The position numbers and the translations under genes were made by a program. From NCBI GenBank assembly GCA_028276605.1, contig JAPYWC010000019.1, positions 1 through 11,430 of the forward strand: 11,430 bases of DNA, read 5' to 3'. This document shows, piece by piece, positions 5,426 through 11,430 of this stretch. Each line of letters opens with the position of its first letter. Position 1 is the first letter of the stretch. The DNA is from Desulfurococcales archaeon (GTDB lineage: Archaea > Thermoproteota > Thermoprotei_A > Sulfolobales > Ignisphaeraceae). Under the pieces are notes generated by a model. The model was not told the origin of the DNA. It did no database searches and saw nothing but the letters and a program-made list of their open reading frames with translations.

Positions 5426-6906
5426 GTCTCGTGGGTGGAATATCACTTAACACACCAGTTTATAGGCTTGTAGAGGAGTTCCACACTGATCCGTCAAAGA
5501 TATTTGATTATCTAGATATAATTTATAAAAATATCAATAGAGTTGAATCAAAGGTAAGGGCATTCATAACTATAGTGCCTCAGGAAACTTTGTATAGCTA
5601 TGTCGAAGCATTGCTGAAGGAGCAAAAAGAACGCGTTAGTGCAATGAGATTGCTTGGAGTGCCGATAGCTGTAAAGGACAATATATCAACGAAAGGGATT
5701 AGAACTACGTGTGCTTCACGAATGCTTGAGAACTATATTCCCCCCTATAATGCCACAGTAATTGAGAGAATTACACGTGAGGGCGGTCTAATAATAGGTA
5801 AGACAAATATGGATGAGTTTGCCATGGGTTCCACTACTGAGACTAGCGCTTTCTTCCCTACAAGGAATCCGTGGGACTTATCAAGAGTTCCTGGAGGTTC
5901 TTCAGGTGGCAGTGCTGCGGCATTAGCAGCTGGTGAAGCGCCTTTAGCACTAGGGTCCGATACTGGTGGATCGATACGTAATCCCGCAGCTTTCTGTGGT
6001 ATTTATGGATTGAAACCTACTTATGGTTTAGTAAGCAGGTATGGTTTAATAGCTTATGCGAGTAGCATGGATCAAATAGGGCCTATGGCTCGAAACACTA
6101 TGGACCTTGCACTTATGCTCTCTATTATAGCAGGCTACGATCCTCGCGATTCTACCTCTCTTCCCGTACCACCAAAAGACTACGTTACGGCACTCAAGGA
6201 GCTTGATTCAAAGGAGCCAAAACTTAAAATAGGCATAATTAAGGAGCTTTTTGAAGTTGCTGAAGAAGAAGTTAGAAAGGCGGCACTCAAGGCCGTGGAC
6301 ATACTATGCTCTTACCATGAGTGCACAACAATATCCCTACCCTATAGAACCGAAATTGTTGCAGCATACTATATAATAGCAATGGCTGAAGCAAGCTCTA
6401 ACCTTGCAAGATTTGATGGTGTGAGATACGGATTGAAGGTAAGTTTCGAGAATAGGGACTGGAGAGATGTGTACACTGAGGTCAGAACTAAGGGGTTTGG
6501 ATATGAAGTGAAGAAAAGGATTGCTCTAGGAACTTATGTTCTGAGTGTGGGTTACCGAGACATGTACTACATCAGAGCTTTGAAGTTTAGAAGAATACTC
6601 AAGGAGACCTTTGATTTAATATTCAAACATGTTGATGCTGTAGTAAGCCCAACAATGCCTATACTCCCACCCAGACTAGGTGAGTTTGTCAAAGATCCCA
6701 TCAAGATGTACATGGCAGACATAAACACTGTTATTGCTAATCTAATAGGCGCTCCAGCAATAAGCATCCCAGTAGGGTTCTACAACAACTTGCCTATAGC
6801 TATACAGTTAATGTCAAAACCTCTAACAGAAGACATACTCTTATATCTATCACTACAGCTTGAGAGAAAAACGGGATTAAAGGATCTTATAGCTGAGGTG
6901 CCTTAG
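5422..6906 (+). CDS. gatA: Asp/Glu-tRNA(Asn/Gln) amidotransferase subunit A (amidase)
   Basis: GatA hydrolyses glutamine and channels the ammonia to GatB. The 494-residue protein is a full-length amidase-signature enzyme. The Ser-cis-Ser-Lys triad is present as Lys85 (GVPIAVKDN), Ser160 in PGGSSGGSAAALAAGEAP, and nucleophile Ser184 in GSDTGGSIRNPAAFCG. The spacing (99 and 24 residues) equals that of the Staphylococcus aureus triad Lys79, Ser154, Ser178. The C-terminal SPTMP (around residue 411) and GAPAISIPVGF are also typical. It overlaps the gatC stop by four bases (ATGA), indicating translational coupling, and gatB starts two bases after its stop. In archaea GatCAB mainly forms Asn-tRNA(Asn), while GatDE forms Gln-tRNA; that specificity cannot be read from this sequence. 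Confidence 0.97.
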   Translation: MSLVGGISLNTPVYRLVEEFHTDPSKIFDYLDIIYKNINRVESKVRAFITIVPQETLYSYVEALLKEQKERVSAMRLLGVPIAVKDNISTKGIRTTCASRMLENYIPPYNATVIERITREGGLIIGKTNMDEFAMGSTTETSAFFPTRNPWDLSRVPGGSSGGSAAALAAGEAPLALGSDTGGSIRNPAAFCGIYGLKPTYGLVSRYGLIAYASSMDQIGPMARNTMDLALMLSIIAGYDPRDSTSLPVPPKDYVTALKELDSKEPKLKIGIIKELFEVAEEEVRKAALKAVDILCSYHECTTISLPYRTEIVAAYYIIAMAEASSNLARFDGVRYGLKVSFENRDWRDVYTEVRTKGFGYEVKKRIALGTYVLSVGYRDMYYIRALKFRRILKETFDLIFKHVDAVVSPTMPILPPRLGEFVKDPIKMYMADINTVIANLIGAPAISIPVGFYNNLPIAIQLMSKPLTEDILLYLSLQLERKTGLKDLIAEVP

Positions 6907-6908
6907 CT

Positions 6909-8366
6909 ATGACTGCTAAGGAATTAAAGGTTATTATAGGGCTAGAAGTGCACGTCCAACTAACAAGCTTGAAAACAAAGCTCTTCTGTCCAACACCAGC
7001 AAATTATCGAGAAAGCCCGCCAAATACACATGTGTGTCCTGTATGCCTTGGCTTGCCAGGCGCATTACCAGTTGTTAACAGGAAGGCTATTGAATATGCA
7101 ATTGCTGTTGCAAAGGCATTAAATTGTGAAATCAGTGATAAGCTCATCTTTGTACGTAAGCATTACTTCTATCCCGACCTTCCAAAAAATTATCAGATAT
7201 CTCAATACATTGGTCCAGGCTTCACATCAATAGCTAAGAATGGTTACGTAACCATATATGTGCAAGGCAAGAAAAAGATTGTTAGAATCAAAAGAATAAA
7301 CATTGAAGAAGATCCCGGTAGAATAGTCTATATAGGCTCTATTGAGACCAGCCCCTACAGCCTTATAGATTATAATAGATCTGGTATAGCATTACTTGAA
7401 ATTGTTACGGAACCTGATATGGAGAGTCCAAAAGAAGCTAGAGCTTTTGTCGAAAAGCTCATAGCAATACTAGAGTACTTAGGGGTCACAAACTCAGGGC
7501 TTGAAGGCGCATTCAGGGTTGATGCAAATATATCTTTTGAAGGTTACGGCAGGGTTGAGATAAAGAATATTGGATCTGTGAAAGACGTTGAAAAAGCGTT
7601 AACATATGAGATTATTAGGCAAAGAAGAATTATTGAACAGGGAGGAAAAATTGAGAGAGAAACAAGGCGCTGGGATCCAGAGAAAGGGATTACAGTACCT
7701 TTAAGGGTTAAGGAGGTTGAAGAGGATTATAGATATTTCCCCGACCCCGATCTTCCACCCCTAAGAATAAGTAGAGAATTTATAGAAAAAGTAATCAAAT
7801 CTATGCCTGAGCTACCAGATGAAAGAATAGAAAGATTTATGAAGCAGTACAATCTTGACGAATATAGAGCAACTGTGCTTGTATTAACAAAATGGTTAGC
7901 AGATTTCTTTGAAGAAGCAGCGAAAATGTATAATGATTACAAAAAACTTGCTGATTTATTAATAACAGACTTTCTGCGCTGGGTACACGAATATAATCTG
8001 CCCCCATCAGCAATTAAAGCAACTCCTATGCACATAGCAAAGCTCTTAAGCCTCTGGGATAAAGGCATACTCACTTCTAAGATGGTCAAGGAACTCTTAC
8101 CTAGAATTGTGTTAGAAGGATTAGATGTAGAGAAGTATGTAGAGACTGCAGGCTATATAAGAATCACTGATAAAAGCTACTTATATAAGGTTGTAGAGGA
8201 AGTAATGAACGAGAACCCGAAGGCTGTAGAGGATGCCTTATCAAATCCAAAAGCAATTAATTACATAATAGGTTTGGTGATGAAGAAGACAAATGGTAAA
8301 GCTGATCCTCAAATAGTTAAAAAGATCATCGAGGAGAAGCTGAACAAGCTACGTGAGGGATCATAG
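6909..8366 (+). CDS. gatB: Asp/Glu-tRNA(Asn/Gln) amidotransferase subunit B
   Basis: GatB binds the misacylated tRNA, phosphorylates the Asp or Glu side chain with ATP, and amidates it using ammonia from GatA. The 485-residue protein opens with IGLEVHVQL (10-18), containing the Glu-x-His of the kinase site. It continues with HVCPVCLGLPGALPVVN (41-57), HYFYPDLPKNYQISQY (85-100), IEEDPGR (132-138), DYNRSGIALLEIVTEPDM (154-171) and RYFPDPDLPP. The C-terminal helical tail (about 335-485) is the GatB/YqeY tRNA-binding domain. Residue 131, before IEEDPGR, is Asn where bacterial GatB usually has His. GAGGTG at 6895-6900, inside the end of gatA, is its ribosome binding site. The last six bases overlap, antisense, the candidate guide RNA at 8361-8410. 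Confidence 0.97.
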   Translation: MTAKELKVIIGLEVHVQLTSLKTKLFCPTPANYRESPPNTHVCPVCLGLPGALPVVNRKAIEYAIAVAKALNCEISDKLIFVRKHYFYPDLPKNYQISQYIGPGFTSIAKNGYVTIYVQGKKKIVRIKRINIEEDPGRIVYIGSIETSPYSLIDYNRSGIALLEIVTEPDMESPKEARAFVEKLIAILEYLGVTNSGLEGAFRVDANISFEGYGRVEIKNIGSVKDVEKALTYEIIRQRRIIEQGGKIERETRRWDPEKGITVPLRVKEVEEDYRYFPDPDLPPLRISREFIEKVIKSMPELPDERIERFMKQYNLDEYRATVLVLTKWLADFFEEAAKMYNDYKKLADLLITDFLRWVHEYNLPPSAIKATPMHIAKLLSLWDKGILTSKMVKELLPRIVLEGLDVEKYVETAGYIRITDKSYLYKVVEEVMNENPKAVEDALSNPKAINYIIGLVMKKTNGKADPQIVKKIIEEKLNKLREGS

Positions 8367-8410
8367 CGTGGGTTTCTCATCAATTACTCAGTCCTTAAAA
8401 CCTTAATCAT
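8361..8410 (-). ncRNA. Candidate C/D box guide sRNA, antisense to the gatB end
   Basis: Read on the minus strand: C box ATGATTA (8410-8404), guide one of 12 nt (8403-8392), D' CTGA (8391-8388), four bases, C' TTGATGA (8383-8377), guide two of 12 nt (8376-8365), D box ATGA (8364-8361). Twelve-nt guides are the archaeal ideal. The two odd boxes compensate each other: C has U instead of G at position 6 and D has A instead of C at position 1, so the kink-turn pair changes from G-C to U-A. Outside them, GGGA (8415-8412) pairs with TCCC (8360-8357), leaving exactly the three-base bulge a kink-turn needs. Guide one (AGGTTTTAAGGA) fits an anticodon loop CUUAARA with the D'+5 base opposite U34, as in tRNA-Leu(UAA). 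Guide two's target is unknown. The C box begins six bases after the stop of the frame at 8417. Confidence 0.6.
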
Positions 8411-8416
8411 CTCCCA

Positions 8417-8635
8417 CTAAATATCATGTTGACTTACTTTAAGCCTTATAAGCTTTGCCTTTAGCAGATTTAAAATCGTTAATGCATCTTCAAGGCTACG
8501 CCTCAACTCACTGTCATCTACATTTGTATATTGGAGAATCATTTCATTAAAGTGCTTACCTAATTCACATTCGTCAAACTGACTAGCGATAGTGATATAA
8601 CTTATCTCTCCTGCAATACCCTGTCTATTATTCAA
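8417..8635 (-). CDS. Small acidic helical frame, probably the second half of a frameshifted gene
   Basis: A 72-codon frame with predicted strand SYITIAS near the start, then helices (HFNEMILQY and SLEDALTILNLLKAKLIRL). The only initiator near the 5' end is TTG 8635, because an in-frame TAA lies six codons upstream. No ribosome binding site precedes it. A TATA-like TTTAATA at 8658-8664 would allow a leaderless start. The TTG overlaps the TGA of the preceding small frame as TTGA. Joined by a -1 shift to that frame, it would give a single alternating alpha/beta protein of about 117 residues. Alternatives are two coupled small genes, or one gene split by a missing T in TTTTT. Confidence 0.55.
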   Translation of the reverse strand: MNNRQGIAGEISYITIASQFDECELGKHFNEMILQYTNVDDSELRRSLEDALTILNLLKAKLIRLKVSQHDI

Positions 8636-8769
8636 AAATTTATTAAATCGTTACAGCTATTAAAGGCCAATACATCCTCTACGCCTTTTACACCCCTTAG
8701 AACTATACCAACAATAATATTATTAACCTTATCAATAACAATTACCCTACTTTCCTTTTTTAACCGCAT
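8632..8769 (-). CDS. Small 45-codon frame behind rpoL, probably first half of a frameshifted gene
   Basis: ATG 8769 overlaps the end of rpoL by 23 bases and is preceded by an excellent ribosome binding site, GAGGAGG (8785-8779), nine bases away. The 45 residues begin MRLKKESRVIVIDKV and continue NNIIVGIVLRGVKGVEDVLAF, then SCNDLINF before TGA. The strand-helix-strand start, with G-x-x-L-x-G-V in the helix, resembles the Rossmann-like N-terminus of archaeal/vacuolar ATPase subunit F. It lacks the usual Gly-Asp after the first strand, so the assignment is weak. The last codons form A AAT TTT followed by TGA, a -1 slippery heptamer leading into the frame at 8635-8417. No other ATPase gene is in the window. 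Confidence 0.5.
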   Translation of the reverse strand: MRLKKESRVIVIDKVNNIIVGIVLRGVKGVEDVLAFNSCNDLINF

Positions 8770-9055
8770 TCTTTAAGGCCTCCTCAAATTTTATTGAGAA
8801 CTGCTCTATCAATGTTCTAATTTCGTTTACCACCTCTTCCAATACTTCTACAGGGCTCCGAGACCCATCGGTTAATATTACAACCTCAGGATAAGAAATC
8901 ATTGGATGTTCGATAATGTAAGCTGAGAAGGTGACTCCAGGCTTCTTAAGCGCTAACTTGGTTATTAAGTTAGGTAATGAATGCTTATCCTCGTCGTAAA
9001 TCACAAACCTTAGTTCTTTGTCAGTAAGCTTCTTTAACTCAATTCGAATGGACAT
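8747..9055 (-). CDS. rpo11: DNA-directed RNA polymerase subunit L (Rpo11)
   Basis: A 102-residue homologue of archaeal Rpo11/RpoL, the partner of Rpo3 in the assembly platform of RNA polymerase (bacterial alpha-like). Family landmarks are the N-terminal strand IRIELKKLTDKELRFVI, EDKHSLPNLITKLAL at residues 22-36 (usually EDHTLLNLL), the dimerisation strand FSAYIIEHPMISYPEVVILTDG at 43-64, and the long C-terminal helix. GAGGTG (9072-9067) lies 11 bases before the ATG. A 76-bp gap separates it from the DUF2067 gene and holds a TATA-like CTTTTATTTTGG and an 8-bp inverted repeat, so rpoL may have its own promoter within the operon. A small frame starts inside its 3' end. Confidence 0.93.
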   Translation of the reverse strand: MSIRIELKKLTDKELRFVIYDEDKHSLPNLITKLALKKPGVTFSAYIIEHPMISYPEVVILTDGSRSPVEVLEEVVNEIRTLIEQFSIKFEEALKNAVKKGK

Positions 9056-9090
9056 GGCTGCACAAGCACCTCGTAAGCTATACCTAATCC

Positions 9091-9115
9091 AACTTTTAAT
9101 CCCAAAATAAAAGTT
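9091..9115 (-). promoter_or_regulatory. Inverted repeat over the candidate rpoL promoter
   Basis: AACTTTTA (9091-9098) and TAAAAGTT (9108-9115) are exact reverse complements around nine bases. On the minus strand the 5' arm is part of the TATA-like CTTTTATTTTGG, about 55 bases upstream of the rpoL ATG. It could be an operator overlapping the promoter. The low-complexity AT content means chance is not excluded, and it lacks the T-run expected of a terminator. Confidence 0.35.
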
Positions 9116-9131
9116 GTTATGCTGTTATGTG

Positions 9132-9767
9132 TCAACCTAGATCTCCCCCTGAAAACTCTCCTTTGCTTAATTCCTCAATACAGTCTAAAGCTTTCTGCCA
9201 CGGTACAACAAGATCACCTTCTTCATTTAGCACACCACATAACTGTAACTTTTCAAAAATTTCTTGAACGCTAATATTAAATAATGCTATTGCAGCTATG
9301 ATTACATATTTTAAGCTTTGTGAAACCTTGAGGTTCGAAGCTTTTTCAAGTGCATTTGCAACAAGCTCTGCATAAGATTTTAAGGTATTAGTATCAGTAT
9401 TAGCATATATTACGTTGTTTTTGACTTCAACCCCTGTCACTCCTTGCCTCTTCAGAACCTCTGCTAAAACGTTCAATGGTATTGATCTGCGAATCATTTT
9501 CGTCAGCTGATCTGCTGAAATACCTCGTTTAGGATTTAATGTGCTTAACTCAACATATTGCATTATAAAGTTTCTTATTTTAGCTATCGAGGTTTCGACA
9601 GCAGGCTCCAAACCAATAACTCTAAACACTATTTTATCGTGCTTCAGCTCAGCATATAGCTCCGCCTCTAAACTTAGCTCCTCATCTAACTTTTCCAAAA
9701 GTTCTACGCAAAACGATTTTGAAGGACAAGGATATGTAAAGATCCTCTCAACAAATACTTTTGTCAT
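9132..9767 (-). CDS. DUF2067 family protein
   Basis: An archaeal protein of unknown function resembling DUF2067, which sits beside csl4 and rpoL in crenarchaeal genomes as I recall them. The N-terminus, VERIFTYPCPSKSFCVELLEKL, followed by YAELKHDKIVFRVIGLEPAVETSIAKIRNFI, is the family's strand-helix RNA-binding-like module. The middle part (around ISADQLTKMIRRSIPLNVLAEVLKRQG) and the C-terminal half are helical. The frame is open upstream to TTG 9830, but that would overlap csl4 by 50 bases. I chose ATG 9767 (211 residues), because AGGTG at 9782-9778, right at the csl4 stop, is a properly spaced binding site and the family homology begins here. It is probably co-transcribed with csl4. Confidence 0.75.
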   Translation of the reverse strand: MTKVFVERIFTYPCPSKSFCVELLEKLDEELSLEAELYAELKHDKIVFRVIGLEPAVETSIAKIRNFIMQYVELSTLNPKRGISADQLTKMIRRSIPLNVLAEVLKRQGVTGVEVKNNVIYANTDTNTLKSYAELVANALEKASNLKVSQSLKYVIIAAIALFNISVQEIFEKLQLCGVLNEEGDLVVPWQKALDCIEELSKGEFSGGDLG

Positions 9768-9780
9768 CCCTTCTATGCAC

Positions 9781-10347
9781 CTACTTATGTAATGTGTATA
9801 CATAGTCAGGAGCAATTTTGCGTGACTCAATATTTCCGCAAACCCTACATCTCAATACATCTTTAGATCTGTCTCTATATAGAGGTGCGCCACAGCGGGA
9901 ACAGAACGCCTCAATCACCCCTAGTTTAGCGTCCTTCAATGTGACTAGGTATGGTATGTAATTGTTAAGTATCTTTACTCTAACTATATCGCCTAATCTG
10001 ATTACTTCGTAAAGGTTTTGTATCCTGGTATTAGATGCTTGCGAAATGTGTAAAACTCCTCTGAATGAATGCTTAAAGGTTCTATTTGCATCATACCCAA
10101 TAAACCTTATGATAGCTATCTCATCCCTCATCTGCTCAACCACACCAATCACAATGTCACCGCTTTTTGGCATCTCAATACTTTTCAACGGTTTCACATA
10201 CACACGCCTATTGATTATGTCAAATACAGGCCTCCCCACTACGAGGGCCCTGACATCGCCGTTCTCAACATACGTCCATGCTTGGGGGATAAACTCTTCT
10301 TCAACACATACTTTATCTCCTGGCGTTACGATATTTTGCATACTCAT
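9781..10347 (-). CDS. csl4: Exosome RNA-binding subunit Csl4
   Basis: Csl4 is one of the two alternative cap proteins of the archaeal RNA exosome. It sits on the Rrp41/Rrp42 ring, binds RNA, and recruits DnaG in the archaeal complex. The 188 residues show the three expected parts. An N-terminal domain (VTPGDKVCVEEEFIPQAWTY at 7-26, then DVRALVVG) comes first. An S1 domain follows at about 63-143 (GDIVIGVVEQMRDEIAIIRF, FRGVLHISQAS, LGDIVRVKI). A C-terminal zinc ribbon carries Cys149, Cys152, Cys167 and Cys170 (CSRCG, CRVCG). The ribosome binding site AAGGTGAT lies in the 16 bases between the methyltransferase stop and this ATG, so the two are one transcript. Confidence 0.95.
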   Translation of the reverse strand: MSMQNIVTPGDKVCVEEEFIPQAWTYVENGDVRALVVGRPVFDIINRRVYVKPLKSIEMPKSGDIVIGVVEQMRDEIAIIRFIGYDANRTFKHSFRGVLHISQASNTRIQNLYEVIRLGDIVRVKILNNYIPYLVTLKDAKLGVIEAFCSRCGAPLYRDRSKDVLRCRVCGNIESRKIAPDYVYTLHK

Positions 10348-10363
10348 TTCAGCTTATCACCTT

Positions 10364-11002
10364 CTAGCTTTGCTTAATCTTTACTATGGCCACCTTAAAT
10401 CTGTGAATTCTTCGTTTATGAGTCTCAAAAATTTGAGGTATTGCCATACTATCAATAGTTATAGAAGCTATTATATATTTATCTCCATACTGTTTTAATA
10501 TACGTTGTATTACATGAAGTAGTTGGTCAGAGTATTTATGAATAGAATATATGGCATAAGGTTTTAGATTAAGTGCTGATATAAGAAATTCCATATCTAT
10601 TCCAGGCGAATGCACACCAAAGGGCGGGTTCATTACTACTGTATCAGCTTTTCTCACACCCAATTCTCTAACATCAGCACAAACAAAGTGTGCATTGCCC
10701 TCTATAGACTGTGTTTCTAGATCTATAAAGTTCTTAGCTATGTAAATAGCTTCACAATCTATATCTATGCAGAGTACTTGAGCTGCACCTAAAATGAGAG
10801 CCCCATAGCTTAATATACCTGTTCCACATCCAAGATCTGCCACAACCTTACCCTCTATATCGCCTGCCATAAAGGCTGACCATAATAACTCGCTAGCAAT
10901 TCTGCTATCACATACATACTGCTCTAGTTCACGTTTAGGCGTAGGAAAGCTTGGCACACGACTGAGCATTATTTCAAGTTCTTTTCTGCTTTTTATCACC
11001 AT
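10364..11002 (-). CDS. METTL5-like RNA N6-adenine methyltransferase
   Basis: A 212-residue class I SAM-dependent methyltransferase of the METTL5 family. The eukaryotic member makes m6A in 18S rRNA; the archaeal substrate is presumably 16S rRNA, by inference. Motifs in order are the N-terminal PTPKRELEQY (20-29), SAM motif I DLGCGTGIL (56-64), acidic IDID (79-82), CADV (108-111), and the catalytic NPPFG (125-129) followed by HSPGIDMEFL as in the family. The usual Pro-Thr after EQY is Val-Cys here. ATG 11002 overlaps the end of dph2 by seven bases (ATGGTGA), and an AGGTA lies about 11 bases upstream, so translation is probably coupled. Eukaryotic METTL5 needs TRMT112; no Trm112 homologue is visible in the window. 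Confidence 0.9.
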   Translation of the reverse strand: MVIKSRKELEIMLSRVPSFPTPKRELEQYVCDSRIASELLWSAFMAGDIEGKVVADLGCGTGILSYGALILGAAQVLCIDIDCEAIYIAKNFIDLETQSIEGNAHFVCADVRELGVRKADTVVMNPPFGVHSPGIDMEFLISALNLKPYAIYSIHKYSDQLLHVIQRILKQYGDKYIIASITIDSMAIPQIFETHKRRIHRFKVAIVKIKQS

Positions 11003-11430
11003 GGATACATGTACCTGCTTGTATCACGATTTAGAGCCATTAATGCCTCTCCCACGGTTAACACAGGCTTCACATAATCATATAAATCGAAAGCCACATG
11101 CGGACACGCAACAATAACTATTGCATCAAAATTTTGAGCACCTATATTATCGAGCATCTCCCTATCAATTCTAAGCGCTTTTGAAATCACATATTCTCTC
11201 CCAAGATTACGAAGCTTAGCTATAAGAACCTGAACTAGATGCGGTCTATGCTGACCATAGAAACCGTCTATTATGAGCCATTTTCTTGCATCAAAAGCCT
11301 CCCTAATTTTCCACATCCTAACACGAATAAGCCTCTCTACATCTTCGCTAGGGCTCCATACATTGTAAGTGTAAGGATCTATACATAGTACATTAACAGC
11401 TCTATTTGATGAGATTGTTTGAAGTGCTTG
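10996..11430 (-). CDS. dph2: Diphthamide synthesis enzyme Dph2, C-terminal part (5' end cut by window)
   Basis: The frame is open to the window edge and gives the last 144 residues. An internal ATG at 11316 is not the start, since coding continues upstream (VLCIDPYTYNVWSPSEDVER). Dph2 is a non-canonical radical-SAM [4Fe-4S] enzyme that transfers 3-amino-3-carboxypropyl to the target histidine of elongation factor 2, the first diphthamide step. The visible part is domain 3: the DPY segment, WLIIDGFYGQHRPHL, the strand FDAIVIVACPHVAFDLYDY, and KPVLTVGEALMAL. The Cys in VACPH corresponds to the third cluster ligand (Cys287 in the Pyrococcus enzyme). The first two ligands lie outside the window. 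It heads the operon with the methyltransferase, overlapping it by seven bases. Confidence 0.9.
   Translation of the reverse strand, partial: QALQTISSNRAVNVLCIDPYTYNVWSPSEDVERLIRVRMWKIREAFDARKWLIIDGFYGQHRPHLVQVLIAKLRNLGREYVISKALRIDREMLDNIGAQNFDAIVIVACPHVAFDLYDYVKPVLTVGEALMALNRDTSRYMYPW

Noticed and set aside
8368..8416. GTGGG and CCCAC flanking the gatB-side gap as a terminator stem.
   Set aside because: The loop would be about 40 bases and no T-run follows; the GGGA/TCCC stem of the guide RNA candidate explains the pairing better.
10046..10498. Long plus-strand frames across csl4 and the methyltransferase (also 10069-10377).
   Set aside because: They are antisense to genes with clear S1, zinc-ribbon and methyltransferase motifs; composition is not protein-like and they lack start signals.
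1..11430. tRNA genes, CRISPR repeats, insertion sequences or attachment sites.
   Set aside because: No tRNA-like cloverleaf, regularly spaced repeats, transposase frame or terminal repeats were seen on either strand.

Overview
The window is gene-dense, AT-rich DNA from an archaeon, most likely a thermophilic crenarchaeote of Desulfurococcales or Ignisphaera type. The evidence is an archaeal RNA polymerase subunit L, a Csl4 exosome subunit, archaeal Dph2 and Dph6, an archaeal-style GatCAB, GGTGA/GAGGTG ribosome binding sites, TATA-like promoters, and frequent GTG or TTG starts. Genus is an inference only. No gene-free stretch exceeds 300 bases; the largest gaps are about 140 bases. I see no tRNA, rRNA, CRISPR array or insertion sequence.

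Layout. 1-930 (+): the end of an unrecognised gene, overlapping dph6. 962-1414 (-): a DUF61/UPF0216 protein. 1550-4506 (+): a putative helix-turn-helix protein, a YjbQ/UPF0047 enzyme, a stand-alone RAM-domain protein, an unrecognised helical protein, and a glycerophosphodiester phosphodiesterase. 4574-5008 (-): an unrecognised protein. 5135-8366 (+): the gatC-gatA-gatB operon. 8417-11430 (-): an operon read leftward, dph2 (5' end cut by the window), a METTL5-like RNA methyltransferase, csl4, a DUF2067 protein, rpo11/rpoL, and two tiny overlapping reading frames.

The genes centre on translation and RNA. Dph2 and Dph6 catalyse the first and last steps of diphthamide formation on elongation factor 2. 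GatCAB makes Asn-tRNA (or Gln-tRNA) by transamidation. METTL5-like and Csl4 act on RNA, and rpoL is an RNA polymerase subunit.

The most interesting finding is two candidate C/D box guide RNAs in the two convergent gaps at 4507-4573 and 8367-8416. The first (4507-4557, +) has near-perfect boxes. Both of its guides are complementary to neighbouring, highly conserved stretches of archaeal 16S rRNA, which I recalled from memory. The second (8361-8410, -) has two 12-nt guides, a compensatory C/D box change and a short kink-turn terminal stem. Its D' guide could address the wobble base of tRNA-Leu(UAA). Each C box starts 0 to 6 nt after a stop codon on the same strand.

A second finding is that the two small frames after rpoL look like one gene of about 117 codons. 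They are separated by a canonical -1 slippery heptamer followed directly by a stop.
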